From Micromonospora coerulea (GTDB lineage: Bacteria; Actinomycetota; Actinomycetes; Mycobacteriales; Micromonosporaceae): a stretch of 64,000 nucleotides of DNA. The position numbers were made by a program, and so were the translations under genes. Below, one piece after another: positions 56,409 through 64,000 of the stretch. The stretch is taken from NCBI RefSeq assembly GCF_016598485.1, contig NZ_JAEMUW010000005.1, forward strand, positions 244,034 to 308,033, written 5' to 3'. Under the pieces are notes generated by a model. That model ran no database searches. It saw only the letters and a list, made by a program, of their open reading frames with translations, and had not been told where the DNA came from. The first letter of the stretch is position 1. Every line of letters begins with the position of its first letter.

Positions 56409-56456
56409 CTGGGTGGAGTTGAGGGGATTCGAACCCCTGACCCCCTCGATGCGAAC
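56409..56456. repeat. Right attachment site (attR core), within tRNA-Ala
   Basis: 48 bp identical to 32565-32612. Here it is joined to the tRNA 5' half, so the tRNA is intact. Confidence 0.92.
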
Positions 56457-56487
56457 GAGGTGCGCTACCGGACTGCGCCACAACCCC
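56414..56487 (-). tRNA. tRNA-Ala(CGC)
   Basis: Complete cloverleaf. Acceptor GGGGTTG/CAACTCC includes the G3-U70 alanine identity pair, anticodon arm CCTCG-TTCGCAT-CGAGG (anticodon CGC), discriminator A. CCA not encoded. Its 3' half is the integration site. Confidence 0.95.
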
Positions 56488-56636
56488 TCCGCCGGCGAAC
56501 CAGCGTCGGTCCCACCCGGCTTTCACCGGGCGGGCCGGCGACAAGGCTAACAGGTCGACGGCCTCCACCGCGAATCACCCCTCCGGCGCGACGCCGAATG
56601 ATCAACTCCATCCCCGCCTGCGTGGATCAAGGAAGG

Positions 56637-57425
56637 TCAGGCGGAGTGGGAGCCTCGGCCGGACTGGTAGGGCCGGCCGCGAAGGCCGCCCGCCCGCCGG
56701 TAGGAGACGGAGCCGCCGGCGGCCGCCGCCGGGAGGTCCGCCGGCCGGTCCAGCCCCATCGCCGTACGGCGGACCGCCTCGCGCTGGGCGGCCAGGCGGC
56801 GCTGGGCCTCGCGGCGGGCGGCGGCGCGGCGGGCCTGCTCCCGGCGCACCTCGGCCTGCCGGGCGGCCAGCCAGGCTGCCTCCCGGGCCTCCGCGCGCCG
56901 CCGCCGGCGCTCGGCGAGGGCGCGCTGCCGCAGGTGTACGACGTACGCCACCAGCAGCATCCCGGTCACCGAGAAGCTGATCCAGAACCCGGGGCTGACC
57001 AGGATCACGCCGATCAGCTCGACGAAGTTGAGCAGCAGCAGCGCGGCGAGCACCCGGCGACGGCGGTAGATCGCCGGGGTGTGGTGGCGCCGCTGCGGCG
57101 GGTGCCGCCGGCGGGACTTGTTCGCGGCGGCTGGCACGGCGCGCAGCCGCTTGGCGCGGCGCGCGGCGGGCGGCGCGGAGATCGGGGCGCTCAGACCCCC
57201 CGTGGTCAAATCCTCACTCAAAGTGACGACGAGGGAGCGGGACGGGTTGACCGGTCGCCGTCCCGGCACAGTGCGGCGCCGTCGGCGGCGCTGGAGCACC
57301 CGCGCCGTCGACTGCGCCCGCTCCGCCACCAGCCGCTCGGTGGCGTCGTACCGGCGGACCAGCGCCGGCGCGAGGGCGAGCAGACCGGCGGCGGCGAGGA
57401 CGGCGAGGAGCACCGACGTCGGCAC
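56637..57425 (-). CDS. sepX: SepX/GlpR-like divisome membrane protein
   Basis: N-terminal helix (SVLLAVLAAAGLLALAPALV), a long Arg-rich cytoplasmic segment, then two helices (ALLLLNFVELIGVILV; WISFSVTGMLLVAYVV) and an Arg/Ala-rich helical tail. Topology and position next to the MoeA-like gene fit SepX of Streptomyces / GlpR of Corynebacteria, the membrane receptor for the gephyrin-like Glp. Start taken at GTG preceded by GGGAGG. Assignment rests on synteny plus layout. Confidence 0.75.
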   Translation of the reverse strand: MPTSVLLAVLAAAGLLALAPALVRRYDATERLVAERAQSTARVLQRRRRRRTVPGRRPVNPSRSLVVTLSEDLTTGGLSAPISAPPAARRAKRLRAVPAAANKSRRRHPPQRRHHTPAIYRRRRVLAALLLLNFVELIGVILVSPGFWISFSVTGMLLVAYVVHLRQRALAERRRRRAEAREAAWLAARQAEVRREQARRAAARREAQRRLAAQREAVRRTAMGLDRPADLPAAAAGGSVSYRRAGGLRGRPYQSGRGSHSA

Positions 57426-57609
57426 CCTCACCCCTCCCGTCACCGAGTTCGGGGCAACCGCCGGTCGGCCGCAGGATCTTCCCCGGATGGTCGTCCACGG
57501 CGCAGATCCTGCGGGCGGGCAGCGCTTGCCACAGCTTGCAGTTACTTGAGGTTACGGGCCGTCGACCGAGTTGACCGTGCGCCGCGCCGGGCCCCGAGCG
57601 TGGGGCGCT

Positions 57610-58254
57610 TCACCCTCGCCTGTCACGTACGCGGTGCCAGCGGGCCAACAGTCCACCTTCGGCGGCGACTTCCTCATTGGTCATCGCGTATCCGATGTGG
57701 TCACGCCAGGCACCGTCGATGTGCATGTAGCGCACGTGGTACGCCTCCTCGCGGAAGCCGAGTTTCTCCACCACCCGCCGCGACGGCCGGTTCTCCGGGC
57801 GGATGTTCACCTCGACCCGGTGCAGCCCACCCGGGCCGAACGCGTGGTCCACGGCGAGCGCCACCGCGGTGGGGATCACCCCGCGACCGGCCACCCGGGA
57901 GTCCACCCAGTACCCGACGTACCCGGAGCAGAACGCCCGCCGGACGATGCTGCCGATGTTGAGGTGACCGACCAGCCGCTCCTGCCCGTCCTCGCGCAGG
58001 CAGACCGCGAACGGCATGCCGTCGCCGGTACGCGCCGAACGTCGCTGGTCGGCGTGGACGTAGCGGAACGCGGCGGGCGAGTTCACCTCGTCCCAGGTGC
58101 CCGGCAGGTGCGACTCCCACGGGGCGAGCCAGACCCGGTTGGCCCGCCGGATCTCCGACCAGGCAGCGGCGTCCGAGCGTCGGTACGGCCGCAGCACCAC
58201 CGGACCGTCCACCAGCACCGCCGGCCACCCGGGCGGCCGCTGGAACCAGCTCAC
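57610..58254 (-). CDS. GNAT acetyltransferase (RimJ-like)
   Basis: 214 aa. RimJ/RimL-type N-acetyltransferase with the acetyl-CoA loop VDSRVAGRGVIPTAVALA and NRPSRRVVEKLGFREE. Start overlaps the glp stop (ATGA). It is the conserved third gene between glp and sepX in actinobacteria. Confidence 0.9.
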   Translation of the reverse strand: MSWFQRPPGWPAVLVDGPVVLRPYRRSDAAAWSEIRRANRVWLAPWESHLPGTWDEVNSPAAFRYVHADQRRSARTGDGMPFAVCLREDGQERLVGHLNIGSIVRRAFCSGYVGYWVDSRVAGRGVIPTAVALAVDHAFGPGGLHRVEVNIRPENRPSRRVVEKLGFREEAYHVRYMHIDGAWRDHIGYAMTNEEVAAEGGLLARWHRVRDRRG

Positions 58255-59564
58255 CGACGCCGGTCCAGCAGGAGCACATCCACAGTGGATCCCGCAGCCG
58301 CCGTGGTCACCCGCTCGCCCAGCACCAGCAGCCCGTTGGCCTCGGCCAGGCCGGAGAGGGTGAACGGCCCCCCGCTGAGCGGCTGCACGGTGTAGCCGCC
58401 GCCACGCCGCTCGGCCACGTGCGCGGGGCGGAACTCGCGCAGCCCGCTGGGCGACGAGACGGTCTCCAGCAGATGCGCCCGGACGCTGGGCCGGAACACC
58501 GGCTCCGCCCCGGCGAGCAACTGGATGGCGGGCCGGGCCAGCACCTCGAAGCCGATCAGCGCCGCGCCGGGCTCACCGGGAAGACACACCACCGGCACCT
58601 CCTCGGCGCCGACCGTACCGAATCCGAGGGCCGTTCCGGGATAGAGAGCGACCTCGGTGAAGGTCACCGGCCCGGCCCGGCCGCCGTCCCGGCGGGACAG
58701 GATCCGGCGGACCATGTCGCCGGGGCCGGTGCCGGTGCCGCCGGTGGTGATGATCAGGTCGGCTCGCAGGGTCTGGTCCTCCAGCAGGCCGCGCAGCGCC
58801 TCCGGGTCGTCGTCGCAGATCCCGACCCGGTACGCCAGCGCGCCGGCCTCGGCGGCGGCGGCGGTAAGCGCGTGTGAGTTGGCGTCCACCACCTGCCCGG
58901 GCTGGCTGCCCCGGCCCACGTCGACCAGTTCGTCGCCGGTGGCCACGATGACCACCCGCGGGCTGGGCCGGACCACCACGTGCCCGATGCCGGTGGCGGC
59001 GAAGACGGCGACCAGGGCCGGCGAGACGTACGTGCCGGCGCGGGCGAGCAGGGTGCCGGCGGGCAGTTCCTCACCGGCGCGGCGGACGCCGTACCCGCGC
59101 TTGGGGGCGCGGAAGATCTCCACCGCGGCCATGCCCTGGTCGGTCCACTCCACCGGGACCACCACGTCGGCGGCGATCGGCAGCGGCGCACCGGCGGCCA
59201 CCGAGAAACAGGAACCGGGGGTGAGCCGGACCGGCCGCCAGCTCGCCGCGCCGAGGTCGCCGACCACGTTCAGCCGGATGCTGTGGCCGCCGGGCGTGCC
59301 GGAGGGGGCCGGGACGTATCCCAGGCCCCGGCTCCCCCCGGAGATGTCCTCCCAGCGCGCGGCGTACCCGTCCACCGCCGCCTGGTCGAAGGCGGGGAAC
59401 GCGTGCGGCGCGACGACGTCCTCGGCGAGGACGTTGCCGTACGCCTGGGTGAGGTCGAGGTCGAGCGGAGGCAGCGCGCGTAACCTGCGCAGCACGCTGC
59501 CCAGGTAGTCGGCGAGCGGCGTCAACTCGTTCGCGGCCGCCTCGGCGTCGGCCGTCGCGGTCAT
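58251..59564 (-). CDS. glp: Gephyrin-like MoeA-family protein (Glp)
   Basis: 437 aa. MoeA domains with AFDQAAVDGYA, ATGDELVDVG, the TTGGTGTGPGD motif and LPGEPGAALIGFE. MoeA proteins insert molybdenum, but in this galU-linked setting the protein is the divisome-associated Glp (established in Corynebacterium). ATGA overlap with galU upstream. Confidence 0.88.
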   Translation of the reverse strand: MTATADAEAAANELTPLADYLGSVLRRLRALPPLDLDLTQAYGNVLAEDVVAPHAFPAFDQAAVDGYAARWEDISGGSRGLGYVPAPSGTPGGHSIRLNVVGDLGAASWRPVRLTPGSCFSVAAGAPLPIAADVVVPVEWTDQGMAAVEIFRAPKRGYGVRRAGEELPAGTLLARAGTYVSPALVAVFAATGIGHVVVRPSPRVVIVATGDELVDVGRGSQPGQVVDANSHALTAAAAEAGALAYRVGICDDDPEALRGLLEDQTLRADLIITTGGTGTGPGDMVRRILSRRDGGRAGPVTFTEVALYPGTALGFGTVGAEEVPVVCLPGEPGAALIGFEVLARPAIQLLAGAEPVFRPSVRAHLLETVSSPSGLREFRPAHVAERRGGGYTVQPLSGGPFTLSGLAEANGLLVLGERVTTAAAGSTVDVLLLDRRR

Positions 59565-60514
59565 GTACTGGGACCGCCCGACGCGTCGGAGTTGACGAAC
59601 TCGGTCAGCCACTTGCGGAACTCGGCGCCCAGGTCGTCCCGCTCGACGGCGATCTGCACGACGGTCTGGAGGTAGCCCAGCGGCATGCCGGTGTCGTAGC
59701 GGGTGCCCCGGTAGACGATGGCGTGCACCGGAGTGCCCTCGTTGCGCAGCAGCTCCATCGCGTCGGTCAGCTGGATCTCGCCGCCGCTGCCCGGCTCGGT
59801 GCGCCGGATCGCGTCGAAGATCGTCGCGGGCAGCACGTACCGACCGAGGACGGCCAGGTTGCTCGGGGCGTCCTCCGGCTTGGGCTTCTCCACCATGCCG
59901 GTCACCCGGACGACCTCGCCGACGTCGGTCAGCTCCGACTCGGCCGGCTCGACCGAGGCGATGCCGTACCGCTTGGTGTCGGCCGGGTCGACCTCGAAGA
60001 AGGCGAGCACGATGCCGCCGGTACGGGCCTGGAGCTCCAGCATGGCCGGCAGCAGCGGCTCGGACGGCTTGACGAACTCGTCGCCCAGCAGCACCGCGAA
60101 GGGCTGCTCGCCGACGTGCAACTCGGCGTACCCGACGGCGTGGCCAAGGCCGAGCTGCTCGGGCTGCCGGCAGGTGTAGATCTCTGCCAGTTCGCTGGGG
60201 CGCTGCACGGCGGCCAGCAGCTCGGGCTTTTCCGTCAGCCGGGCCTCCAGGTCGGGGCGGCGGTCGAAGTGGTCCACCATCGACGTCTTGCCCCGCCCGG
60301 TGATCAGCAGCACGTCGCCGATCCCGGCCTGGGTGGCCTCCTCGACGATGTACTGCAGCACCGGCCGGTCCACCACCGGCAGCAGTTCCTTGGGCACCGC
60401 CTTGGTCGCCGGCAGGAACCGCGTGGCCAGGCCGGCGGCCGGGATCACGGCCTTGAACGCGCGTGGACGACCGGTCGCGGCGATCGTTGAGGGGTTCGCT
60501 GAGTGCTCCGACAT
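59561..60514 (-). CDS. galU: UTP-glucose-1-phosphate uridylyltransferase
   Basis: 317 aa. IPAAGLATRFLPATKAVPKE signature, TGRGK, and C-terminal RYDTGMPLGYL. Makes UDP-glucose. Heads the galU-glp-GNAT-sepX operon. Confidence 0.95.
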   Translation of the reverse strand: MSEHSANPSTIAATGRPRAFKAVIPAAGLATRFLPATKAVPKELLPVVDRPVLQYIVEEATQAGIGDVLLITGRGKTSMVDHFDRRPDLEARLTEKPELLAAVQRPSELAEIYTCRQPEQLGLGHAVGYAELHVGEQPFAVLLGDEFVKPSEPLLPAMLELQARTGGIVLAFFEVDPADTKRYGIASVEPAESELTDVGEVVRVTGMVEKPKPEDAPSNLAVLGRYVLPATIFDAIRRTEPGSGGEIQLTDAMELLRNEGTPVHAIVYRGTRYDTGMPLGYLQTVVQIAVERDDLGAEFRKWLTEFVNSDASGGPST

Positions 60515-60523
60515 GTCGCGAGA

Positions 60524-62743
60524 CTATCGGCCACGGCCCTGCCGCGGCGGGTGAGGACCGGAAGACGCGCCGCCCGTGGCCGCGCCCGCGGCGTCCACGG
60601 CACCCGCCCGGGGCAGTCCGTCCGGCGGGCTGGCCGCCCCGGCCACCACCGGGATCTCCTGGGTGGGCGGCGGGTCGGGAAGCTGGGCGAGCCGGTAGCC
60701 GTCCCGGCCGGCGGCCTTGGCCGCGTACAGGGCGTCGTCCGCCGCGTCCAGCACCTGCTGCCCGGAGGCGGCGTGGTCGGGGTAGACGGCGATGCCGATG
60801 GAGACGGTCACCGGCACCAGCACCGGCTCGCCACCGTTCGAGTCCACCCGCACCGGGCTGCCCCGGACCACCGCGCCGAGCCGTTCGGCGACGATGGTCG
60901 CGCCCCGGGCGTCGGTTTCCGGCAGCAGCACCACGAACTCCTCGCCGCCGTGCCGGAAGGCCAGGTCCACCTCGCGGATCTCCCCGCGTACCCGGCGGGC
61001 GAACTCGACCAGGACCGCGTCCCCGGCGGTGTGGCCCCAGGTGTCGTTGACGTCCTTGAACCGGTCCAGGTCCAGCGCCAGCACGCTGAGCATCCGGCCG
61101 AACCGGTTGGCCCGTTCCACCTCCCGCCGGATCGACTCGCGCAGGTAGCGGTAGTTCCACAGCCCGGTGAGCGGGTCGGTCAGCGACAGCCGCTGCGCCT
61201 CCTCGTGCACCCGCACGTTGTCCACCGCGACCGCGGCGTGCCCGGCGAAGGTACGCAGTGTCTCCAGATCGTCGTCGTCGAACTCGTCGCCACCGAGCCG
61301 GTCGTAGAGGGCCAGCACGCCCAGCGTCCCGCCCCCGCCCGCGCCGCCGTCACCGTCCGCGCCGGCCGGCGGGTGCCCCGGCCGGTCGGGGCCACCGCGC
61401 CCGCCCAGGTCCGCCGCCCCGGGCGCGGAGAAGGGCACGGCGACGTACGTCTCGCAGAGCGGTTCCGCGGTCGGCGTGGCCGTCGGCTCCCACCGGCCGC
61501 GCAGCGGCTCCCCCGTGGCGACCACCGTGCCGATCACCCCGGCGCCGACCGGCACCCGCACCGTCGCCGGGTCGGCCGGATCTTCGACCGGCCAGCGCCC
61601 CTCCAGCCCTTCGGCGCACTGGGCGACCAGCACACCGTCGGGGTCGAGCAGCAGCACCGCCCCGGCCCGGGCGCCGGTCGCCGCGATCGCGCTGTGCAGG
61701 ATCACCCGCAGGATGCGTTCCAGGTCGTGGGTGCTGGCCAGCGTGTCGCCGAGCACCGCCAGGTGACCGCGCAGCTGGTCGCGGCTGCTGGTCAGCGCGG
61801 TGACATAGGTGCCGGTCTCCCGGGTCATCCGGTTGAAGGCGAGGGCGAGTCGGCCGATCTCGTCCCGGCTGCGCACCGGCACCCGGGCGGTCAGGTCGCC
61901 GTGCGCCACCCGGTCCACCGCCCCGGCCAGCTGCATCAGGGGCCGGGTGGTGGCCCGGGCCAGTCGCCAGGCGGCCAGCACCGCCAGCAGCGCGGCCAGC
62001 ACCACCGCGCTGACCAGCGCGGCGTACAGGCCGGGCGGCCGCTCCCCGGGTACCGAGAGCACCAGCGGCAGCGGCTGCCCCGGGGACGGGCCGAGCCGAC
62101 GGACGTACCGGCCGTCGGCGGTCTCGGTGACCCGGTCCCCGTCGGCGCGGTCGGCGGCGGCCAGCACCGCCGCGCGTACCTCCCGGTTCTCGGTGGTGTG
62201 GGTGACCCGGACCGGGCCGGCGGCGTCGTCGAGGAGGGTGATCGCGACGCCGGTCACCGCGGCGAGGCGCGCGACGAACGCCGGGTCGACGGATTGGGCG
62301 GCGACGACCGTGCCCAGGTCGGTGCCGGCGGGGTCGCGGAGCTGGACCCGGGCGGCGAGCGCGCCGACCGGACCGCCGGGCGCCGGGTCGCCGGAGCAGT
62401 CCTGCCACGGCTCGGCGGGGCCGCCGGCGGTGGCGTAGGTGAAACGGCCGGCCGTGTCGGTGACCCGGACGGCGGCGGCCAGACCCCGGCCGACCACCTG
62501 GGCCGCCGCGCCGGAGCGGGCGGCGGGGTCGGTGACCAGCGCGACCGCGTCGGCCGCGGCGCGCAGTTGCTGACAGAGCGCATCCACCGAGGTACGCACC
62601 CCGGCGGCGGCCAGCCCGAGCCGCTCGGTGGCGCGGCTCCGGTCGACGGCCGCCATGGTCGAGCCGACGAAAAACGCGCCGAGCAGGACGGGGCCGAGCA
62701 CCACCGCGAGGAAGGCCGCCGTCAACCGCCCGCGTAGCGTCAA
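60524..62743 (-). CDS. Membrane-bound HAMP-GAF-GGDEF diguanylate cyclase
   Basis: 739 aa. N-terminal helix, periplasmic sensory region, second helix, HAMP (RLARATTRPLMQLAGAVDRV), a GAF domain, then GGDEF. Here the signature reads HGGEEF, which is active-type. Disordered Pro/Ala-rich tail. TTG at 62743 with GGGGGAA upstream. Divergent from the cyclo-ligase gene. Confidence 0.88.
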   Translation of the reverse strand: MTLRGRLTAAFLAVVLGPVLLGAFFVGSTMAAVDRSRATERLGLAAAGVRTSVDALCQQLRAAADAVALVTDPAARSGAAAQVVGRGLAAAVRVTDTAGRFTYATAGGPAEPWQDCSGDPAPGGPVGALAARVQLRDPAGTDLGTVVAAQSVDPAFVARLAAVTGVAITLLDDAAGPVRVTHTTENREVRAAVLAAADRADGDRVTETADGRYVRRLGPSPGQPLPLVLSVPGERPPGLYAALVSAVVLAALLAVLAAWRLARATTRPLMQLAGAVDRVAHGDLTARVPVRSRDEIGRLALAFNRMTRETGTYVTALTSSRDQLRGHLAVLGDTLASTHDLERILRVILHSAIAATGARAGAVLLLDPDGVLVAQCAEGLEGRWPVEDPADPATVRVPVGAGVIGTVVATGEPLRGRWEPTATPTAEPLCETYVAVPFSAPGAADLGGRGGPDRPGHPPAGADGDGGAGGGGTLGVLALYDRLGGDEFDDDDLETLRTFAGHAAVAVDNVRVHEEAQRLSLTDPLTGLWNYRYLRESIRREVERANRFGRMLSVLALDLDRFKDVNDTWGHTAGDAVLVEFARRVRGEIREVDLAFRHGGEEFVVLLPETDARGATIVAERLGAVVRGSPVRVDSNGGEPVLVPVTVSIGIAVYPDHAASGQQVLDAADDALYAAKAAGRDGYRLAQLPDPPPTQEIPVVAGAASPPDGLPRAGAVDAAGAATGGASSGPHPPRQGRGR

Positions 62744-62828
62744 CGCTTCCCCCCGGAAGTTGCACGCCCGATGTTGCGATGCTGACACAGAGCTACGCTC
62801 TGGCGAGCGTTGGGTGAGGAGTGTTGCG

Positions 62829-63494
62829 TTGCCGGAATTTGCTGATGAAGCGGAAGGGCCGCACGAGGCCAAGCGCGAGACCCGAATCACGCTGCTCGCC
62901 CACCGCCGGGCCCTGACCGGTGCGCAGCGTGCCGACGCCGCCGCGCGGGTCCAGGCCGAGCTGGTCGCCCTGGTACGCCGGCTGCGTCCGACCCGGATGA
63001 CCGGGTACGTCCCGGTCGGGTCGGAGCCCGGCGGCGCGGACCTGCCGGCGGTGCTACGGGCGGTACTGGCGCCGGAGGCGGAGCTGCTGCTGCCGGTGCT
63101 CCGCGACGACCTCGACCTGGACTGGGCGGTATACACCGATTCGGCGTCACTGGTCGCGGCGGGACGCGGGTTGCGCGAACCCGCCGGCCCCCGGCTGGGG
63201 CGATCCGCGGTGGTCGACGCGCAGCTGGTGGTCGTGCCCGCCCTGGCGGTGGACCATCGAGGGTTGCGGCTCGGCCGTGGCGGCGGCTCGTACGACCGGG
63301 CGCTGGCCCGGGTGCCCGTGTCGACCGTCACGGTGGCGCTGCTGCACGACGGGGAGCTGGTCGCGCAGGTCCCCGCCCAGCCGCACGACCGTCCGGTCCG
63401 CGCCGTGATCACGCCCGCCGGCGGGCTGCGTACCCTTGCGGAGGCACCCGGTGTGGGACCGCCCGCTTCCGCTGGACGAAGCCGGGTCGGATGA
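62829..63494 (+). CDS. 5-formyltetrahydrofolate cyclo-ligase
   Basis: 221 aa. LLPVLRDDLDLDWAVY and the C-terminal GLRLGRGGGSYDRALA substrate/ATP motif are typical. TTG at 62829 preferred because GAGGAG lies 8-9 nt upstream. Confidence 0.9.
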   Translation: MPEFADEAEGPHEAKRETRITLLAHRRALTGAQRADAAARVQAELVALVRRLRPTRMTGYVPVGSEPGGADLPAVLRAVLAPEAELLLPVLRDDLDLDWAVYTDSASLVAAGRGLREPAGPRLGRSAVVDAQLVVVPALAVDHRGLRLGRGGGSYDRALARVPVSTVTVALLHDGELVAQVPAQPHDRPVRAVITPAGGLRTLAEAPGVGPPASAGRSRVG

Positions 63495-63501
63495 CGCACC
63501 A

Positions 63502-63528
63502 TTGGCACTCGAATACGTCGAGTGCCAA
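63502..63528 (+). promoter_or_regulatory. CIRCE-like operator before fmdB-like gene
   Basis: TTGGCACTC-N9-GAGTGCCAA, a perfect inverted repeat with the 9-9-9 geometry of CIRCE (consensus TTAGCACTC-N9-GAGTGCTAA), ending 27 nt before the GTG. A HrcA operator is likely by similarity. Confidence 0.7.
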
Positions 63529-63555
63529 CCGGCCGTGCCAGATCCGGAGGAGAAC

Positions 63556-63912
63556 GTGCCCACGTACCAGTACGCCTGCACCACGTGCGGCCACCAGCTC
63601 GAGGCGGTGCAGTCCTTCTCTGACGAGCCGCTGACCGAGTGCCCGGCGTGTGAGGGGCGGCTGCGCAAGGTCTTCAACTCGGTCGGCATCGTCTTCAAGG
63701 GCTCGGGCTTCTACCGCACCGACTCGCGCTCGTCCGGCGCGGACGCCACGTCGAGCACCCCGGGCAAGCCGGCGAAGTCGGAGTCCTCCTCCGGCGGCGA
63801 CGCCGGCTCGTCCAGCTCCGGCTCGACGAACGGCTCGTCCTCCTCGTCCGGCGCCAGCTCGACCAAGACCCCGGCGGCCAGCACCTCCAGCTCGTCGTCC
63901 TCCTCGTCCTGA
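63556..63912 (+). CDS. FmdB-family zinc-ribbon protein
   Basis: 118 aa. TYQYACTTCGHQLEAVQSF and CPACEGRLRKVF form the regulatory zinc ribbon; the C-terminal ~60 residues are Ser/Gly-rich and disordered. GTG preceded by GGAGGAG. Function unknown. Confidence 0.88.
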   Translation: MPTYQYACTTCGHQLEAVQSFSDEPLTECPACEGRLRKVFNSVGIVFKGSGFYRTDSRSSGADATSSTPGKPAKSESSSGGDAGSSSSGSTNGSSSSSGASSTKTPAASTSSSSSSSS

Positions 63913-63932
63913 CGCCGGTGCCGTGAGCCGGC

Positions 63933-63958
63933 CAGGTCGCCGGCTCACGCGTCATGAT
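63933..63958 (+). terminator. Hairpin after fmdB-like gene
   Basis: Perfect 10-bp stem GTGAGCCGGC, 6-nt loop, 20 nt past the stop. Confidence 0.75.
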
Positions 63959-64000
63959 CATGCTGCCGGCTTAGCAGATCGCGTCCCGGTGTGGGCATTG

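Larger units (their letters stand above)
32565..56456. mobile_element. Integrated AICE-like element in tRNA-Ala(CGC)
   Basis: About 23.8 kb between two 48-bp direct repeats. It carries rep, xis and int at the right end in one operon, the hallmark order of actinomycete integrative elements, together with a short GntR regulator at the left end. No TraB/FtsK-SpoIIIE translocase, Spd spread gene or relaxase is found in any frame, so self-transfer is doubtful. Average GC drops in parts (50-51 kb), and cargo genes are mostly of unknown function. Confidence 0.88.

Noticed and set aside
58251..61160. 969-codon minus frame joining GGDEF, galU and glp regions
   Set aside because: It is glp in frame at its 3' end but passes through galU and the GGDEF gene out of frame; the ATGA start at 59564 is clear.
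60524..63508. GGDEF gene extended to 63508
   Set aside because: The extension runs antisense through the cyclo-ligase gene; TTG 62743 with a ribosome site marks the real start.

Overview
The window is very GC-rich actinobacterial DNA with frequent GTG and TTG starts. The gene content (cysND, pth-rplY-prs-glmU-tRNA-Gln, Uup-like ABC-F, ispE-rsmA-tatD, metG, rsmI/pmt, galU-glp-GNAT-sepX, 5-FCL, FmdB) fits a Micromonospora-like member of the Micromonosporaceae. I infer this from gene content and order only; no database was searched.

Layout. (1) 1-32,100 is mostly chromosomal core. It holds sulfate activation (cysN partial, cysD, a CysQ-like phosphatase), pth, rplY, prs, glmU, tRNA-Gln(TTG), a fatty-acid desaturase with a TetR regulator, two DUF4383 membrane proteins, an ABC-F ATPase, ispE-rsmA-tatD, metG, divergent rsmI/pmt, a secreted VWA operon, an Sfp-type phosphopantetheinyl transferase, and a SigE-family sigma factor with a membrane partner. 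(2) 32,565-56,456 is an integrated genetic element of about 23.8 kb. It is bounded by a perfect 48-bp direct repeat, one copy of which is the 3' part of an intact tRNA-Ala(CGC) gene. It carries a rep-xis-int operon at the right end but no recognisable TraB/FtsK transfer gene, so it resembles an AICE that lost, or never had, its own conjugation gene. (3) 56,637-64,000 returns to the chromosome, with the galU-glp-GNAT-sepX divisome locus, a GAF-GGDEF protein, 5-formyl-THF cyclo-ligase and an FmdB zinc-ribbon gene under a CIRCE-like operator.

Inside the element the cargo is a set of small modules. They are a GntR-controlled three-gene operon of tiny proteins; a membrane protein coupled by a 4-nt overlap to a 1,036-residue P-loop/TPR protein of STAND (NLR-like) architecture, whose ten 46-residue repeats are nearly identical at DNA level; a secreted group (lamin-tail-domain protein, G5-Excalibur protein, HNH nuclease); a three-gene lower-GC module of unknown function; a cREC-type receiver protein; and a DUF4279 protein. 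Most modules are separated by repeats that look like abandoned attachment sites: half of a tRNA anticodon arm, then 80-105 bp, then a tandem pair of 7-9-bp sites. The same design is seen at the live left attachment site.

Just outside the left att copy (32,130-32,185) is a short relic of the C-terminus of a second integrase. I read this as a trace of an earlier element at the same tRNA. The best candidates for undescribed biology are the STAND/TPR pair, the att-like footprint series and the low-GC three-gene module.
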